Origin: Cupriavidus basilensis OR16
GTDB lineage: Bacteria; Pseudomonadota; Gammaproteobacteria; Burkholderiales; Burkholderiaceae
DNA: 64,000 bases
Direction: 5' to 3'
Assembly: GCF_000243095.1 (NCBI RefSeq)
Contig: NZ_AHJE01000010.1
Span: 30,891-94,890, forward strand
Part shown: positions 35,782 through 45,304 of the stretch, in pieces
Layout: every line of letters begins with the position of its first letter
How positions within the stretch are numbered: position 1 is the stretch's first letter
Notes under the pieces: generated by a model
Seen by the model: the letters and a program-made list of their open reading frames with translations, nothing else
Database searches by the model: none
Told to the model about the DNA's origin: nothing
Program-made: the position numbers and the translations under genes

Positions 35782-37075
35782 ATGCCCTCCTCGAGCCTGG
35801 ACCGCGCCGAGAGCGCGCCCGTCCCGCACCACGCCGCCGCTTCGTCCCCGAGCAGCATGGATCGCTTGGCCCTGCTGGTGATGCTGAGCGGTACCTTCAT
35901 GGTGGTGATGGACTTCTTTATCGTCAACGTGGCGCTACCGGCCATCCAGCGCGAGCTGCATGCCAGCGCCGGCGCGCTGCAGTGCGTGGTCGCGGGCTAT
36001 GGCCTGGCGAATGCCGCCGGGCTGATCACTGGCGGGCGGCTGGGCGACATGCTCGGGCGGCGCCGCATGTTCATGCTCGGCCTGATGCTGTTCGCGCTGA
36101 CCTCCGCCGCCTGCGGGCTTGCCCCGTCCGCCCCCGTGCTGGTCGCGGCGCGCGTGGCGCAGGGCCTGGCGGGCGCACTGCTCCAGCCGCAGGTGCTGGC
36201 CATGCTGTCGCTGAGCTACACCGGCCTGGCGCGCGAGCGCGCCTTCGCCGCGTATGGTCTCGCGCTGGGCCTGGCGGCGCTGCTTGGCCAACTGGTAGGC
36301 GGCGCGCTGATCCGGGCCGACCTGGGCGGGCTGGGCTGGCGCGCTTGCTTCCTGATCAATGTGCCGGTGGCGTTGATTGCGCTGCTGCTGGCGCCGCGCG
36401 TGTTGCGCGCGGCGCCAGCCACCAGCGGCAGCAAGCCGGACGTGCCTGGCATGGCGCTGCTGGCGGCTGCACTGAGCGCGCTGGTGTGGCCATTGGTCGA
36501 AGGCAGGCAGCAAGGCTGGCCACCGGCCACGCTGCTTACGCTGGCCATGGCGCCTGTGCTGCTCGCCATGTTCGCCTGGCATCAGCGCCGGCTGCATGCG
36601 CGTGGCGGCGAGCCGCTGGTCAGCCCGGCGCTGTTCGCCACGCCGGGCTTCGCCCGCGGCCTGGGCGTTACGGTGGCCTTCTACGCCGGCAACGCCTCGT
36701 TCTACTTCGTGCTGGCGCTCTATCTGCAGGACGGCCTTGGCCTGAGCCCGCTGCAAGGCGGCGGCGCGTTCACGATGCTGGCACTAGGCTTCTTTGCGAC
36801 TTCGCTCGCCGCGCCGCGCATTGCCGCCCGCCTGGGCCGTTCGTCCATCGCTTATGGCCCATACTGCTCGCGGCGGGCCACTGGCTGCAGCTGGCGAACA
36901 CGCTGCTGCCGTGGCCGGCGCAAGGCACCGCTTCGATGGCCGTGTTGCTGATCCTGCTGGTGGCGCATTGCATGGCTACAGCCAGGCATATGCGTGGTGC
37001 CTGGCGTGCCTGCTCGGCCTTGCGCTGCTTGTCACGCACCTGTCCCGGGGACGGCGGGCGGCGGCGGCGCCGTAG
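35782..37075 (+). pseudogene. DHA2-family MFS efflux transporter, broken
   Basis: The first frame has MDFFIVNVALPAIQRELHAS (TM1 motif D of DHA2 proteins), LGDMLGRRRMFMLGLMLFAL and RVAQGLAGALLQPQVLAMLS (motif C region), up to AARLGRSSIAYG at about 36858. It then continues in a second frame, PILLAAGHWLQLANTLLPW, and after another break near 36965 in a third, GYSQAYAWCLACLLGLALLV to the stop at 37075. DHA2 proteins have about 480 residues; about 430 codons remain, so TM12-13 sequence is missing. ATG 35782 follows AAGGATGTCTGCC. Non-functional as written. Confidence 0.83.
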
Positions 37076-37248
37076 GGCCCGGCCACGCAGCGCGGCGCGT
37101 GCGCCGTATCTGGCCTTGCCAATTGGCGCAACGCCGCCAGAATCGGCTGGATTTCGCTTCTCCCGGCAACTAGAGTTACCAGCATCCATCCCTACGCCCC
37201 GGCGCCCGGGTATTCAGGTACGCGCCGGCGGCGGCGACGAGGTGACTT

Positions 37249-38325
37249 ATGCAGAACGGAAAAGACGTCGCCCGCGACGCCACCCCCGCCAGCCCGTGGC
37301 AAGTGCCGGACCTGACGCCAGAGCGGGTGCTGCAGCTCGGGATGGGCTTCTGGGCGTCCAAGGCCCTGCTCAGCGCGGTCGAGCTTGGTGTGTTCACCCA
37401 ACTAGCGAAAGCGCCACAGCATGCCGATGCCCTGGCCGCCGCCCTTGGCCTGCATCCACGCGGCGCAGTGGATTTTCTCGATGCGCTGGTGGCCATGCAC
37501 CTGCTCGAGCGCGAAGACGCCGCGACGCCCAGCCGGTACAGCAACACCCCCGACACGGACCTATTCCTGGACAAGGCCAAGCCCAGCTACGTCGGTGGCC
37601 TGCTGGAGATGGCCAATGCGCGCCTGTACCCCAGTTGGGCATCGCTGACTGATTCGCTCTGCACTGGCCGCCCCCAGACCCAGGCCGACGAGAACGGCGA
37701 CCTCTTCGCCGCGATCTATCAGGACGAACAAGGGCTGCGCGGATTCCTGCAAGCCATGACCGGCGTCAGCCTGGCCGCGGCCCAGGCGATGGCGCGGAAA
37801 TTCCCTTGGGCAGAGTGCCAGACCTTTATCGATATCGGCACGGCGCAAGGCGCGCTTCCGGTACAGATCGCGCTGGCCCACCCGCACCTGCGCGGCGGCG
37901 GCTTCGACCTGCCGGCGGTTGGCCCAGTCTTCGAGGAATACGTTGCCTCCCACGGCCTGCAGGATCGGTTGCGATTCCATGCCGGCGACTTCTTCCACGA
38001 TCCCTGCCCGCAGGCGGACGTGCTGGTGATGGGCCATATCCTCCATGACTGGGATCTTGAGCAGAAGCTATACCTGCTGGAAAAATGCCACGCCGCGCTG
38101 CCCGCCGGCGGGCGCCTGATCGTCTATGACGCGATGATCGACGACGCGCGCAGGCAGAATGTGTTTGGCTTGCTGATGAGCCTGAACATGCTGATCGAAA
38201 CCCCGGGCGGCTTCGACTACACGGGCGCGCAGTGCTGCGCGTGGGCCAGGCAAGCAGGCTTTGCGCAGGCCCGGGTGGAACCGCTCGCCGGGCCGGACTC
38301 CATGATGATCGCGACCCGGCAATAA
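37249..38325 (+). CDS. SAM-dependent O-methyltransferase (acetylserotonin OMT-like)
   Basis: A 358-residue small-molecule methyltransferase. An N-terminal dimerisation/winged-helix domain (about residues 20-100; LQLGMGFWASKALLSAVELG) precedes a methyltransferase domain (about 130-350) with motif I FIDIGTAQGALPVQIALAHP, the acidic FDLPAV, AGDFFHDPCPQADVLVMGHI and the general-base His in HILHDWD. Substrate unknown; such enzymes act on phenolic or polyketide hydroxyls. The stop codon lies within a seven-copy 11-bp tandem repeat. Confidence 0.9.
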   Translation: MQNGKDVARDATPASPWQVPDLTPERVLQLGMGFWASKALLSAVELGVFTQLAKAPQHADALAAALGLHPRGAVDFLDALVAMHLLEREDAATPSRYSNTPDTDLFLDKAKPSYVGGLLEMANARLYPSWASLTDSLCTGRPQTQADENGDLFAAIYQDEQGLRGFLQAMTGVSLAAAQAMARKFPWAECQTFIDIGTAQGALPVQIALAHPHLRGGGFDLPAVGPVFEEYVASHGLQDRLRFHAGDFFHDPCPQADVLVMGHILHDWDLEQKLYLLEKCHAALPAGGRLIVYDAMIDDARRQNVFGLLMSLNMLIETPGGFDYTGAQCCAWARQAGFAQARVEPLAGPDSMMIATRQ

Positions 38326-38390
38326 CACGGCAATAACACGGCAATAACCCGGCAATGACCGAGCAACGACGTGACAATGACCTAACAACG
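38314..38390. repeat. Seven 11-bp tandem repeats across the O-methyltransferase stop codon
   Basis: Units are ACCCGGCAATA, ACACGGCAATA (twice), ACCCGGCAATG, ACCGAGCAACG, ACGTGACAATG and ACCTAACAACG, exactly contiguous. The first unit encodes the final Thr-Arg-Gln and the first base pair of the TAA, and the array then fills the intergenic space up to the next gene. Confidence 0.93.
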
Positions 38391-38415
38391 CCAACCCGAC
38401 GAAGGGGGACATGCC

Positions 38416-38825
38416 ATGGCCGAGATGGATAAGGAACAAGTGGTCAGTGTGCTGAACCGCATCCTCGAAGCCGAGCTTGCGGGCGTGGTGCGCTATACCC
38501 ATTACTCGCTGCTGGTGTTCGGCTTTGGCCGCATTCCAATCGTTTCCTGGCTGCGCGAGCAGGCCAATGAATCGCTGCTGCATGCGCAGCAGGCGGGGGA
38601 ATGGATTTCGATACCGCCGCCATGCTGCGGGAATCGCTGGAAGCGGAAAACGCCGCCCTCAAGCTGTATCGGGAGTTGCTGGCGCTGGTGGAGGATCGCT
38701 CGGTGGCACTGGAGGAATTCGCGCGCCAGATGATCCAGATCGAGGAGCTGCATGCTGGCGAGGTCGACAAGATGCTGCGCAAGCCAGGACAGGCCGCGGC
38801 CTTCGCGCCGCCACCGAAAGCCTGA
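38416..38825 (+). pseudogene. Bacterioferritin/ferritin-like protein, internally deleted
   Basis: The first frame reads MAEMDKEQVVSVLNRILEAE, LAGVVRYTHYSLLVFGFGRI and WLREQANESLLHAQQAGE, the first two helices of a bacterioferritin-like diiron protein with Glu and His ligands. The second frame, DFDTAAMLRESLEAENAALK, carries helices 3-4 with IQIEELHAGEVDKMLRKPG. About 20-25 residues between helices 2 and 3 (the usual loop ending with a H-x-H segment) are missing near 38600 and the halves are in different frames. RBS GAAGGGGGAC precedes ATG 38416. Confidence 0.86.
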
Positions 38826-38852
38826 CACGCAATCCGCGCGACCGCCGGACCG

Positions 38853-39088
38853 CGTATCCCCCGCGTCGTCGCCATGGCCAGCAACACGCCATTCGGCCCG
38901 GCCGCACACTTCCATACCGGCAGCCACACCCGCTCGCGGCGCGTGGCCGAGGCGCGGGATTACGCCATCATCGCCTGAATGCAGGCATCATCTCCACCGA
39001 GGTGGCGCTGTTTGGCCGCGAGAAGGAACCCGGCATTGGCTCCGAGAGCTCAAAATGCGGGATCGAGGATTACCTGGAAATCAATTAA
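38853..39088 (+). pseudogene. gabD: C-terminal remnant of succinate-semialdehyde dehydrogenase
   Basis: Two frames together reproduce the end of a GabD-type aldehyde dehydrogenase: RVVAMASNTPFGPAAHFHTG, SRRVAEARDYAIIA, then after a one-base shift near 38980 LNAGIISTEVALFGREKEPG and SSKCGIEDYLEIN. Family proteins have N-T-x-F-G-L-A-A-Y-F, L-N-x-G-x-I-S-T-E-V-A-P-F-G-G-V-K-x-S-G and G-I-x-x-Y-L-E. The catalytic and cofactor domains are absent, and several conserved residues are changed, so this is an old remnant. Confidence 0.72.
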
Positions 39089-39182
39089 ATCGGCGCCAGC
39101 GGCGCCTGGCGGCGAGCGCGGCCAGGCCACACGCCGGACTCGGATATTGGCACCTGGCAGAAAACACAAGAACGGAGACAAC

Positions 39183-40070
39183 ATGAAGAAAATCGGCATG
39201 ATCGGCATTGGCATGATGGGCCATGGCATCGCCACCAACATCGCCAAGCACGGCCATCCGCTGGTGCTGCTCGACCATCCCGGCAACCAGCCGGTCGACA
39301 ATCTGCTGGCCGCCGGCGCCACCACGGCCGCCACCCCGGCCGAACTCGCGCGCGCGGTCGATATCGTGATCCTTTGCGTCACGGGCACACCGGAAGTGGA
39401 GGACGTGCTGTTCCGCCCGGACGGCGTGCTTGCCGGCCTGCGCGAGGGCGGCGTGGTCATCGACTGCTCCACCGCCATTCCCTCTTCCACGGAGCGCATT
39501 GCCGCGGCGGTGGCCAAGGCCGGCGGGTGCTTTCTCGACGCGCCCATGACGCGCACGCCCAAGGAAGCCGCCGAGGGCCGCCTCAACCTGATCGTCGGTG
39601 GCGAGCGCGCCCTGTTCGAGCAGTGCCGGCCTTTGCTGGCGTGCTTCGCCGAGAACATCGTGCACGCGGGGCCGGCCGGCGCGGGCCATCGGCTCAAGCT
39701 GCTGCACAACTTCGTGTCGTTGGGTTTCTCAGCGGTTCTGGCCGAAGCGGCCGCCTGCGCCGAGCGCTCCGGCGTAGACCCGGCCGTGCTGGTGGAAGTG
39801 CTCGCCAAGGGCGGTGGCGACGGCGTCATCCTCAAACGCCTGCGCCCCTACATCGAGTCGCAGGACAGCTCCGGCTTCCGTTTCTCGATTGCCAACGCGC
39901 TCAAGGACATGGGCTACTACACCACGATGGCGCGTGAGCTCGGCGCCGCGCGGGCGACAGCGGAGGCAGTGCGGGATACGTACGAGCGTGCCAGCCACGC
40001 CGGATGGCCGCAGCCTACGGTGCCGGAATTGATTTCGATCCTGGGGGATCAGGCTGGACAGGCGGGCTGA
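39183..40070 (+). CDS. NAD(P)-dependent beta-hydroxyacid dehydrogenase (3-hydroxyisobutyrate dehydrogenase-like)
   Basis: A 295-residue oxidoreductase. The dinucleotide motif is MKKIGMIGIGMMGHGIATNI; DCSTAIPSSTERIAAAVAKA is the substrate-binding signature; GPAGAGHRLKLLHNFVSLG contains the catalytic Lys of the HIBADH/GarR family. FLDAPMTRTPKEAAEGRLNL replaces the usual DAPVSGG..A motif, so the substrate is likely not 3-hydroxyisobutyrate itself. ATG 39183 follows ACGGAGACA. Just downstream of the gabD remnant, which may once have belonged to the same pathway. Confidence 0.9.
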   Translation: MKKIGMIGIGMMGHGIATNIAKHGHPLVLLDHPGNQPVDNLLAAGATTAATPAELARAVDIVILCVTGTPEVEDVLFRPDGVLAGLREGGVVIDCSTAIPSSTERIAAAVAKAGGCFLDAPMTRTPKEAAEGRLNLIVGGERALFEQCRPLLACFAENIVHAGPAGAGHRLKLLHNFVSLGFSAVLAEAAACAERSGVDPAVLVEVLAKGGGDGVILKRLRPYIESQDSSGFRFSIANALKDMGYYTTMARELGAARATAEAVRDTYERASHAGWPQPTVPELISILGDQAGQAG

Positions 40071-40183
40071 CCGCAAGCCTTTCGGGCGGCACTTCTTACC
40101 GGCCTGGTTGCGGCGCATTGGCGCGCTAAGTGCGGTGGAGCCGGTGCTATCATGCATCGGCCCCACCCTCTGCAATCGTGCCG

Positions 40184-41466
40184 ATGCCGCCAGAATCCGC
40201 GCCAGACAAGCCCACTCCCGCCAACGCGCTCCCTGATATCCGCCGCCTGCGCGCCCGCTTTGTCGCCATTTCCTGGCGCGACCTGGCCGTGTCCTTCGGC
40301 CCCGTGCTGGTCTTTGCCCTGGCAGCCATCTGGCTTGCGGTCTGGCTGGTGCAGCCGGCGCCGCCGAGCACCATCTCGATCAGCGCTGGCCCCAAGGGCA
40401 GTTCCTTCTATGACGCCGCCGAAAAGTACGCAAAGATCCTCGCGCGCAATGGCATCACACTGAATGTGCTGGCCTCCGAAGGCTCCCGCCAGAACGTGCA
40501 GCGGCTGGCCGACTATCAGCAGGACATTGACCTGGCGCTGGTGCAAGGCGGCGTCTCCAGCGATGTGGACACCGAGGGCCTGGTGTCGCTGGGCAGCGTG
40601 TTCTATGCGCCCATCACGGTGCTGTACCGCGGCAAGGCGATGCACAAGCTGTCGGACTTCCGCAAGTCGCGCATCGCCATCGGCCGCGAAGGCAGCGGCG
40701 CGCGCGCGCTGGCGCTGACGCTGCTCAAGGCCAACGGCATCGAACCCGGCGGCAGCGCCGAGCTGATCGCGTTCGATGGCGACGACGCCGCGCAGGCGCT
40801 GGTCGACGGCAAGATCGACGTGGCCATGCTGACCGGCGATTCCGCCACCGGCCCGATCATGCGCAAGCTGTTTCGCATGCCCGGCATCCACCTGCTGGAT
40901 TTCGCGCAGGCCGATGCCTATACGCGGCGTTTCCTCTATCTGCAGGAACTGGTGCTGCCCGCCGGCATATTCGACCTGGGCAAGAATCTCCCCGCGCGGC
41001 CGATCCACCTGATCGGCCCGACCGTGGAACTGGTCGCGCGCGACTCGCTGCACCCCGCGCTGTCCGACCTGCTGATCGAGGCCGCGCGCGAGGTCCACGG
41101 CAAGGCCGGGCTGCTGCAGCGCGCCGGGCAGTTTCCCTCGGCCACCGCACATGAGTTCCCGCTGAGCGACGACGCCACGCGCTACTACGCATCGGGCAAG
41201 GGCTTTCTCTATCGCCACCTGCCCTTCTGGCTGGCGAGCCTGCTCGACCGCGCGCTGGTGCTGGCTGGTACGGGGCCTTGATCGAAATCGAGCGCGTTGC
41301 GCTGGTGAACCCCTCCGAGGAGGAAAAGGCCGCCCTGGCCCAGCGCCTCGACCAGATCGAGGACGCGGTCAACAAGATGAAGATGCCGCTCGCCTATGCC
41401 GACCAGTTCTACGTGCTGCGCGAGCATATCGTCTTTGTGCGGCGCCGGCTTACCGGTGCGCTCTGA
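40184..41466 (+). pseudogene. TAXI-family TRAP-type solute receptor, C-terminal deletion and frameshift
   Basis: A membrane-anchored TAXI receptor: N-terminal TM (LAVSFGPVLVFALAAIWLAV), then SAGPKGSSFYDAAEKYAKIL, VLASEGSRQNVQRLADYQQD and RIAIGREGSGARALALTLLK. After FWLASLLDRALVLAG the frame shifts at about 41262-41270 to the family tail IEIERVALVNPSEEEKAALA to VFVRRRLTGAL. Family members have a second transmembrane helix and basic loop between these parts; about 35 residues are missing. The binding domain remains intact, so a secreted or poorly anchored product is conceivable. Confidence 0.82.
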
Positions 41467-41578
41467 GCCGGCGCGGCGGCGCTATTTTCTCGCGGGCACG
41501 CCGGGCAGCGCCGCGGACTTTGCCGGCATCATCCGCGCGGGCAACGTTCGCGAGCACGCTGCCCGGCTGGATACCGGT

Positions 41579-42952
41579 TCAGTCCGGCAAAGCGCCACCC
41601 GAAGGCGTGCGACTGGCCACGATCGCGATCAGCGACACCACGGCGGCCCCAACCAGGTACCAGGCCGGCGCCAGCTTGTTGCCAGTGGCGCTGATCAGCC
41701 AGGTCGCCACCAGCGGCGCGGTGCCGCCGAACAAGGCGTTGGCGCTGTTGAAGCACAGGGCGAATCCGCTGTAGCGCACCCGCGTCGGGAAGCTTTCCGA
41801 CAGGAAGCAGGGCAGCGTGCCGTCGTTGATGGTCAGGAAGGCGCCCAGTGCTACCTGGATCAGCAGGATGCCCACGATGCCGGCGCTCGATAGCGAATGG
41901 AACAGCGGCACCGTGAACAAGGCAAACAGGATGCAGGCGGAGATCAACATCGTCTTGCGCCCGAAGCGGTCGGAGAGTAACCCCATCACGAAGATCATCA
42001 CCACGTAGCTGGCCAGCGACACGGTAGAGACCAGGAACGAAACCGAGTCGCTCATACCGAGTTCCTTCGACAGGTACACGGGCATATAGCTGAGCAACAG
42101 GTAAAAGCCGACGGCGTTCAGGCAGGTCACGCCAAAACCGACCAGCATGGTGCGGCGATGCGAGGTGAACAACTCACGCAACGGGGCCTGCGGCGCATGG
42201 CTGGCCTGCGCCATCGCCATGAACTTTGGCGTGTCCTCGAGCTGCAGCCGGATATAGCGGCCCACCAGCCCAAAGGGCGCGGCCAGCAGAAACGGCACGC
42301 GCCAGCCCCATTCATGCAACTGCGTCGAGGTCAGCACCATATGCAGCCCCGCGACAAAGAGCGACGCGAACAGCAGCCCGGCGGCTTCGGCGGCGGGAAT
42401 GACGCTGGTGTAGAGCCCGCGCTTGCGGTTCGGCGCGTATTCGGCAAGGAATGCGGAGGCGCCGGCGTACTCGCCCGAGGCGGAAAAGCCCTGGACCAGC
42501 CGGATCACGAGCAACAGCACCGGCGCCCACAGGCCCACCTGGCCGTAGGTTGGCAGGAAGGCGATCACGAACGTCGAAGCCGACATGATCATGATCGACA
42601 GCGAGAGCGTATTGCGCCGACCGAACTTGTCGCCGAAATGGCCCCAGATCACGCCACCAATCGGACGCACCACGAAGGACAACGCGAAGACCGCGTAGGT
42701 TGCCATCAGGCTGGTGGTCGGGTCGGTCTTGGGAAAGAACACCACGGCGATGACGGTTGCCAGGAAGCCGTAGGCGGCGTAGTCGAACCACTCGATGAAG
42801 GTGCCGATAAAGCCGGCCGCGGTGGCGCGGCGCAGTACCTGCCGGGTATCGGTATCGGCATCGGCGCTACGCGCGTGGCTCGGCGGATGGCCTGCCCAAG
42901 GCCGGGCGCCCGGCAGCGGCTCCACGCCGCGCAAGGATTCTGTGTTGCTCAT
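41579..42952 (-). CDS. MFS metabolite:proton symporter (MHS family)
   Basis: A 457-residue, 12-TM symporter of the ShiA/KgtP/ProP group: ATAAGFIGTFIEWFDYAAYG (TM1 motif G-x-x-x-E-W-x-D), FVVRPIGGVIWGHFGDKFGR, RLVQGFSASGEYAGASAFLA and EYAPNRKRGLYTSVIP are diagnostic. Substrates of the family are organic acids, shikimate, betaine or proline. ATG 42952 follows GGAGACAAAGC. It lies downstream of a branched-chain-type receptor and a ureohydrolase gene in the same direction and may import a substrate or product of that pathway. Confidence 0.92.
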   Translation of the reverse strand: MSNTESLRGVEPLPGARPWAGHPPSHARSADADTDTRQVLRRATAAGFIGTFIEWFDYAAYGFLATVIAVVFFPKTDPTTSLMATYAVFALSFVVRPIGGVIWGHFGDKFGRRNTLSLSIMIMSASTFVIAFLPTYGQVGLWAPVLLLVIRLVQGFSASGEYAGASAFLAEYAPNRKRGLYTSVIPAAEAAGLLFASLFVAGLHMVLTSTQLHEWGWRVPFLLAAPFGLVGRYIRLQLEDTPKFMAMAQASHAPQAPLRELFTSHRRTMLVGFGVTCLNAVGFYLLLSYMPVYLSKELGMSDSVSFLVSTVSLASYVVMIFVMGLLSDRFGRKTMLISACILFALFTVPLFHSLSSAGIVGILLIQVALGAFLTINDGTLPCFLSESFPTRVRYSGFALCFNSANALFGGTAPLVATWLISATGNKLAPAWYLVGAAVVSLIAIVASRTPSGGALPD

Positions 42953-43068
42953 GCTTTGTCTCCGAATATTGTTTTGTGATGCCGCCAGCCTTCGGTCGTG
43001 CCGATGGGCTGCCACGACCGAAGGCTGGCTAACTGATGCAACGCAATGGGTCGCTTCCCTCCCCCACG

Positions 43069-44217
43069 CTACCTGTCCTGCGCCAGTGGCACCTGCGCGC
43101 CGTTACGGTAGGTGTAGATGGTGATTGGCGAGTCCCGCAGGTCGCGGTTGGGATCGAAGCGGTAGCGGCCGGCCACGCCCTGCATATCGATGCCCGCCAG
43201 CGCAGCGCGGTACTGCGCGGGCTCGACCGAGTTGGCGGCCTTCATTGCCTGGGCAACCAGCCGCAGTCCGTCATAGAGGGACGCACTGTAGGTGAGCGGC
43301 TCCATGTTGTAGCGCTTCTTGTAGTCGGTCTTGAACTGCCGCCCCGGCCCCGTGTTCTCCAGCACCGGGCCGCCTTGCGGGCAGTACACATGGTCGTCCA
43401 CCGCATCGCCGCCGAGCCTGGCCAGTTCGATATTGCACATCGCATCGCCGCCGAGCAGGTAGGCGTTGGTCATGGCAAGCCGCTTCATCTGGCTGCGCAG
43501 TGGTCCGGCCTGGGAGTAGTAACCGCCGTAGAAGATGCCGTCCACCTTCATGCCGCGTATCCGGGTCAGGATCGGCACGAAATCCACCGCCTTGTCGGAG
43601 GTAAACTCCCGCGCCACGATCTCGATGCCCTGCGCCTTGGCCGCCTTGACGAACTCGTCGGCCACGCCCTGGCCGTAGGCGGTGCGGTCGTCGATGACCG
43701 CGAAGCGCCGGGCGCGCAGCTTGTCCGAGGCGAACTCGCCCATGCGCTTGCCCAGCTGGCTGTCATTGGCCGAGATGCGGAAGATATAGGTGTAGCCAGA
43801 CTGGGTGATGGACGGGTTCGAAGCCACGGTCGCCATCACTACTCCCGCCTGGTCCAGCAGCCGCGAGATCGGGATGGCCACGCCCGAGTTGAACGGCCCG
43901 AACACGGCCTTCACTTCGCCATCCACCAGCCGTTGCGCCACCGACATGCCGGTGCGCGGATCCGCCTGGTCGTCCTCGGAGACCAGGCTGAAGCGCACGG
44001 CTTTGCCATTGATGACGAGGCCTTGCGCATTGAGCTGATCGATGGCCATGCGCAGGCCGTTTTCGTTGTCCTTGCCAATGGCGGCTTGCGGGCCCGACAG
44101 CGGGCCAGTGAGACCCACCTTGACCATCTGCGGCTCGGCCGCCAGGCTGAAGGATGGCAATTGGCACGCCAGCACGCCGGCGGCAAAACTTATCCAGAAA
44201 CGGGATTGACGAAGCAT
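43069..44217 (-). CDS. Branched-chain-amino-acid-type ABC substrate-binding protein (LivK-like)
   Basis: A 382-residue periplasmic binding protein with signal peptide residues 1-27 (FSLAA). The type-I fold is recognisable: VKVGLTGPLSGPQAAIGKDN, GMSVAQRLVDGEVKAVFGPF, ISRLLDQAGVVMATVASNPS, YIFRISANDSQLGKRMGEFA and the Y-G-Q-G segment. No LivHMGF genes are adjacent, so it must use a transporter elsewhere or act as an orphan receptor. The ligand could be an amide or guanidino compound given the ureohydrolase neighbour 17 bases upstream; that is inference. Confidence 0.92.
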   Translation of the reverse strand: MLRQSRFWISFAAGVLACQLPSFSLAAEPQMVKVGLTGPLSGPQAAIGKDNENGLRMAIDQLNAQGLVINGKAVRFSLVSEDDQADPRTGMSVAQRLVDGEVKAVFGPFNSGVAIPISRLLDQAGVVMATVASNPSITQSGYTYIFRISANDSQLGKRMGEFASDKLRARRFAVIDDRTAYGQGVADEFVKAAKAQGIEIVAREFTSDKAVDFVPILTRIRGMKVDGIFYGGYYSQAGPLRSQMKRLAMTNAYLLGGDAMCNIELARLGGDAVDDHVYCPQGGPVLENTGPGRQFKTDYKKRYNMEPLTYSASLYDGLRLVAQAMKAANSVEPAQYRAALAGIDMQGVAGRYRFDPNRDLRDSPITIYTYRNGAQVPLAQDR

Positions 44218-44234
44218 GGCTACTCCCCTTGTGC

Positions 44235-45212
44235 TCAGCGTGCCGCGGCGCGCTTGACCTTGCGCTGGTGCATCACCCGCCCGATCGTATTCAGCAACAG
44301 CTGCGCGGCCAGGATGGAGGTGGAGCCCGTGTGGTCATAGTCGGGCGCGACCTCTACCAGGTCGATGCCAACCACTTCGCCCTGCTCGGCCAGTCCCGCA
44401 AACAATTCCAGGCCCTCGTAATAGGTCAGCCCGCCATGGCTGGGGGTGCCAGTGCCTGGCGCGATGGACACGTCAAAGCCGTCGATGTCGATTGTCAGGT
44501 AATAGCGTACGCCTTTGGGGATGCGGTCCAGCACGCCCTGCACGCCGAGCTTGCGCAACTGGCGCACGGAGATGATGTCCGAGCCCATCTCGCGGGCTTG
44601 CGCGTAGCCCTCCCGTGCGGTGGACGACACATTGCGGATGCCTATCTGGGTCATGCCACTGACCACGCTCTTTTCCGCGGCGCGGCGCAACGGGTTGCCG
44701 TGGCCGTGGCGCACGCCGTGGCGCTCATCCACGAAATCCAGGTGCGCGTCGATGTGCACCACGTGGAACGGCTCCTGCCCTTCGAAAGCTGCGATGCAGG
44801 GGATATTGATCGAATGGTCGCCGCCCATCACCACTGGCAGCGCGCCGGCCGCCAGGATCTTGCGCACACCGTACTCGATGTTGGCGTGGCACTTCTCTGT
44901 GTTGGTGTGCACCATGTCCGCGTCGCCAATGTCTACCATCCGGACCTCGCTGGCCGGCAGGTAGACCACATCGTCCTCGAAGTCATAGGCGCCGCTGTGG
45001 CCAAAGGAGAACAGCGTGGACGCCTCCCGGATCGAGCGCGGCCCGAACCGCGCGCCGGCACGCCACTGCGTGCCGCAATCGAACGGCGCGCCGATCACGG
45101 CGACGTCCGCGTCGATCGCGTCCCAGTCGAGGCACAGCGGCGCTTTGCCGAACGTGCAGATGCCGACGAACGGCAGGTCGAGCCGGCCCGTTTCATATTG
45201 ATTTCCAGACAT
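44235..45212 (-). CDS. Ureohydrolase (agmatinase/guanidinobutyrase-type)
   Basis: A 325-residue binuclear Mn enzyme hydrolysing a guanidino group to urea. Metal motifs GGDHS (about residue 130), VVHIDAHLDF (D-A-H-x-D) and LTIDIDGFD (S/D-x-D-x-x-D) are intact. GAPFDCGTQWRAGARFGPRS is the usual N-terminal block. Agmatinase, guanidinobutyrase, guanidinopropionase and guanidinase share these features, so substrate is open. ATG 45212 with AAGGA 11 bases upstream is preferred over GTG 45221. Divergent from a LysR-type gene, its likely regulator. Confidence 0.92.
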   Translation of the reverse strand: MSGNQYETGRLDLPFVGICTFGKAPLCLDWDAIDADVAVIGAPFDCGTQWRAGARFGPRSIREASTLFSFGHSGAYDFEDDVVYLPASEVRMVDIGDADMVHTNTEKCHANIEYGVRKILAAGALPVVMGGDHSINIPCIAAFEGQEPFHVVHIDAHLDFVDERHGVRHGHGNPLRRAAEKSVVSGMTQIGIRNVSSTAREGYAQAREMGSDIISVRQLRKLGVQGVLDRIPKGVRYYLTIDIDGFDVSIAPGTGTPSHGGLTYYEGLELFAGLAEQGEVVGIDLVEVAPDYDHTGSTSILAAQLLLNTIGRVMHQRKVKRAAAR

Positions 45213-45304
45213 TTCGTTCACCAGTCCTTTGTGGTTTGCGGTGGAGACGAGTCCATTCTGGACAACGGCTTTGTCCGGTACAATCAGAATATTAAGAACT
45301 TCAT

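Noticed and set aside
35982..37652. 556-codon frame covering the DHA2 pseudogene and the start of the O-methyltransferase
   Set aside because: Only a short internal part (about 36860-36930) is genuine transporter sequence; the rest is Arg/Ala-rich shadow.
38314..38390. CRISPR-like array
   Set aside because: Units are 11 bp and contiguous with no spacers, so this is a simple tandem repeat.
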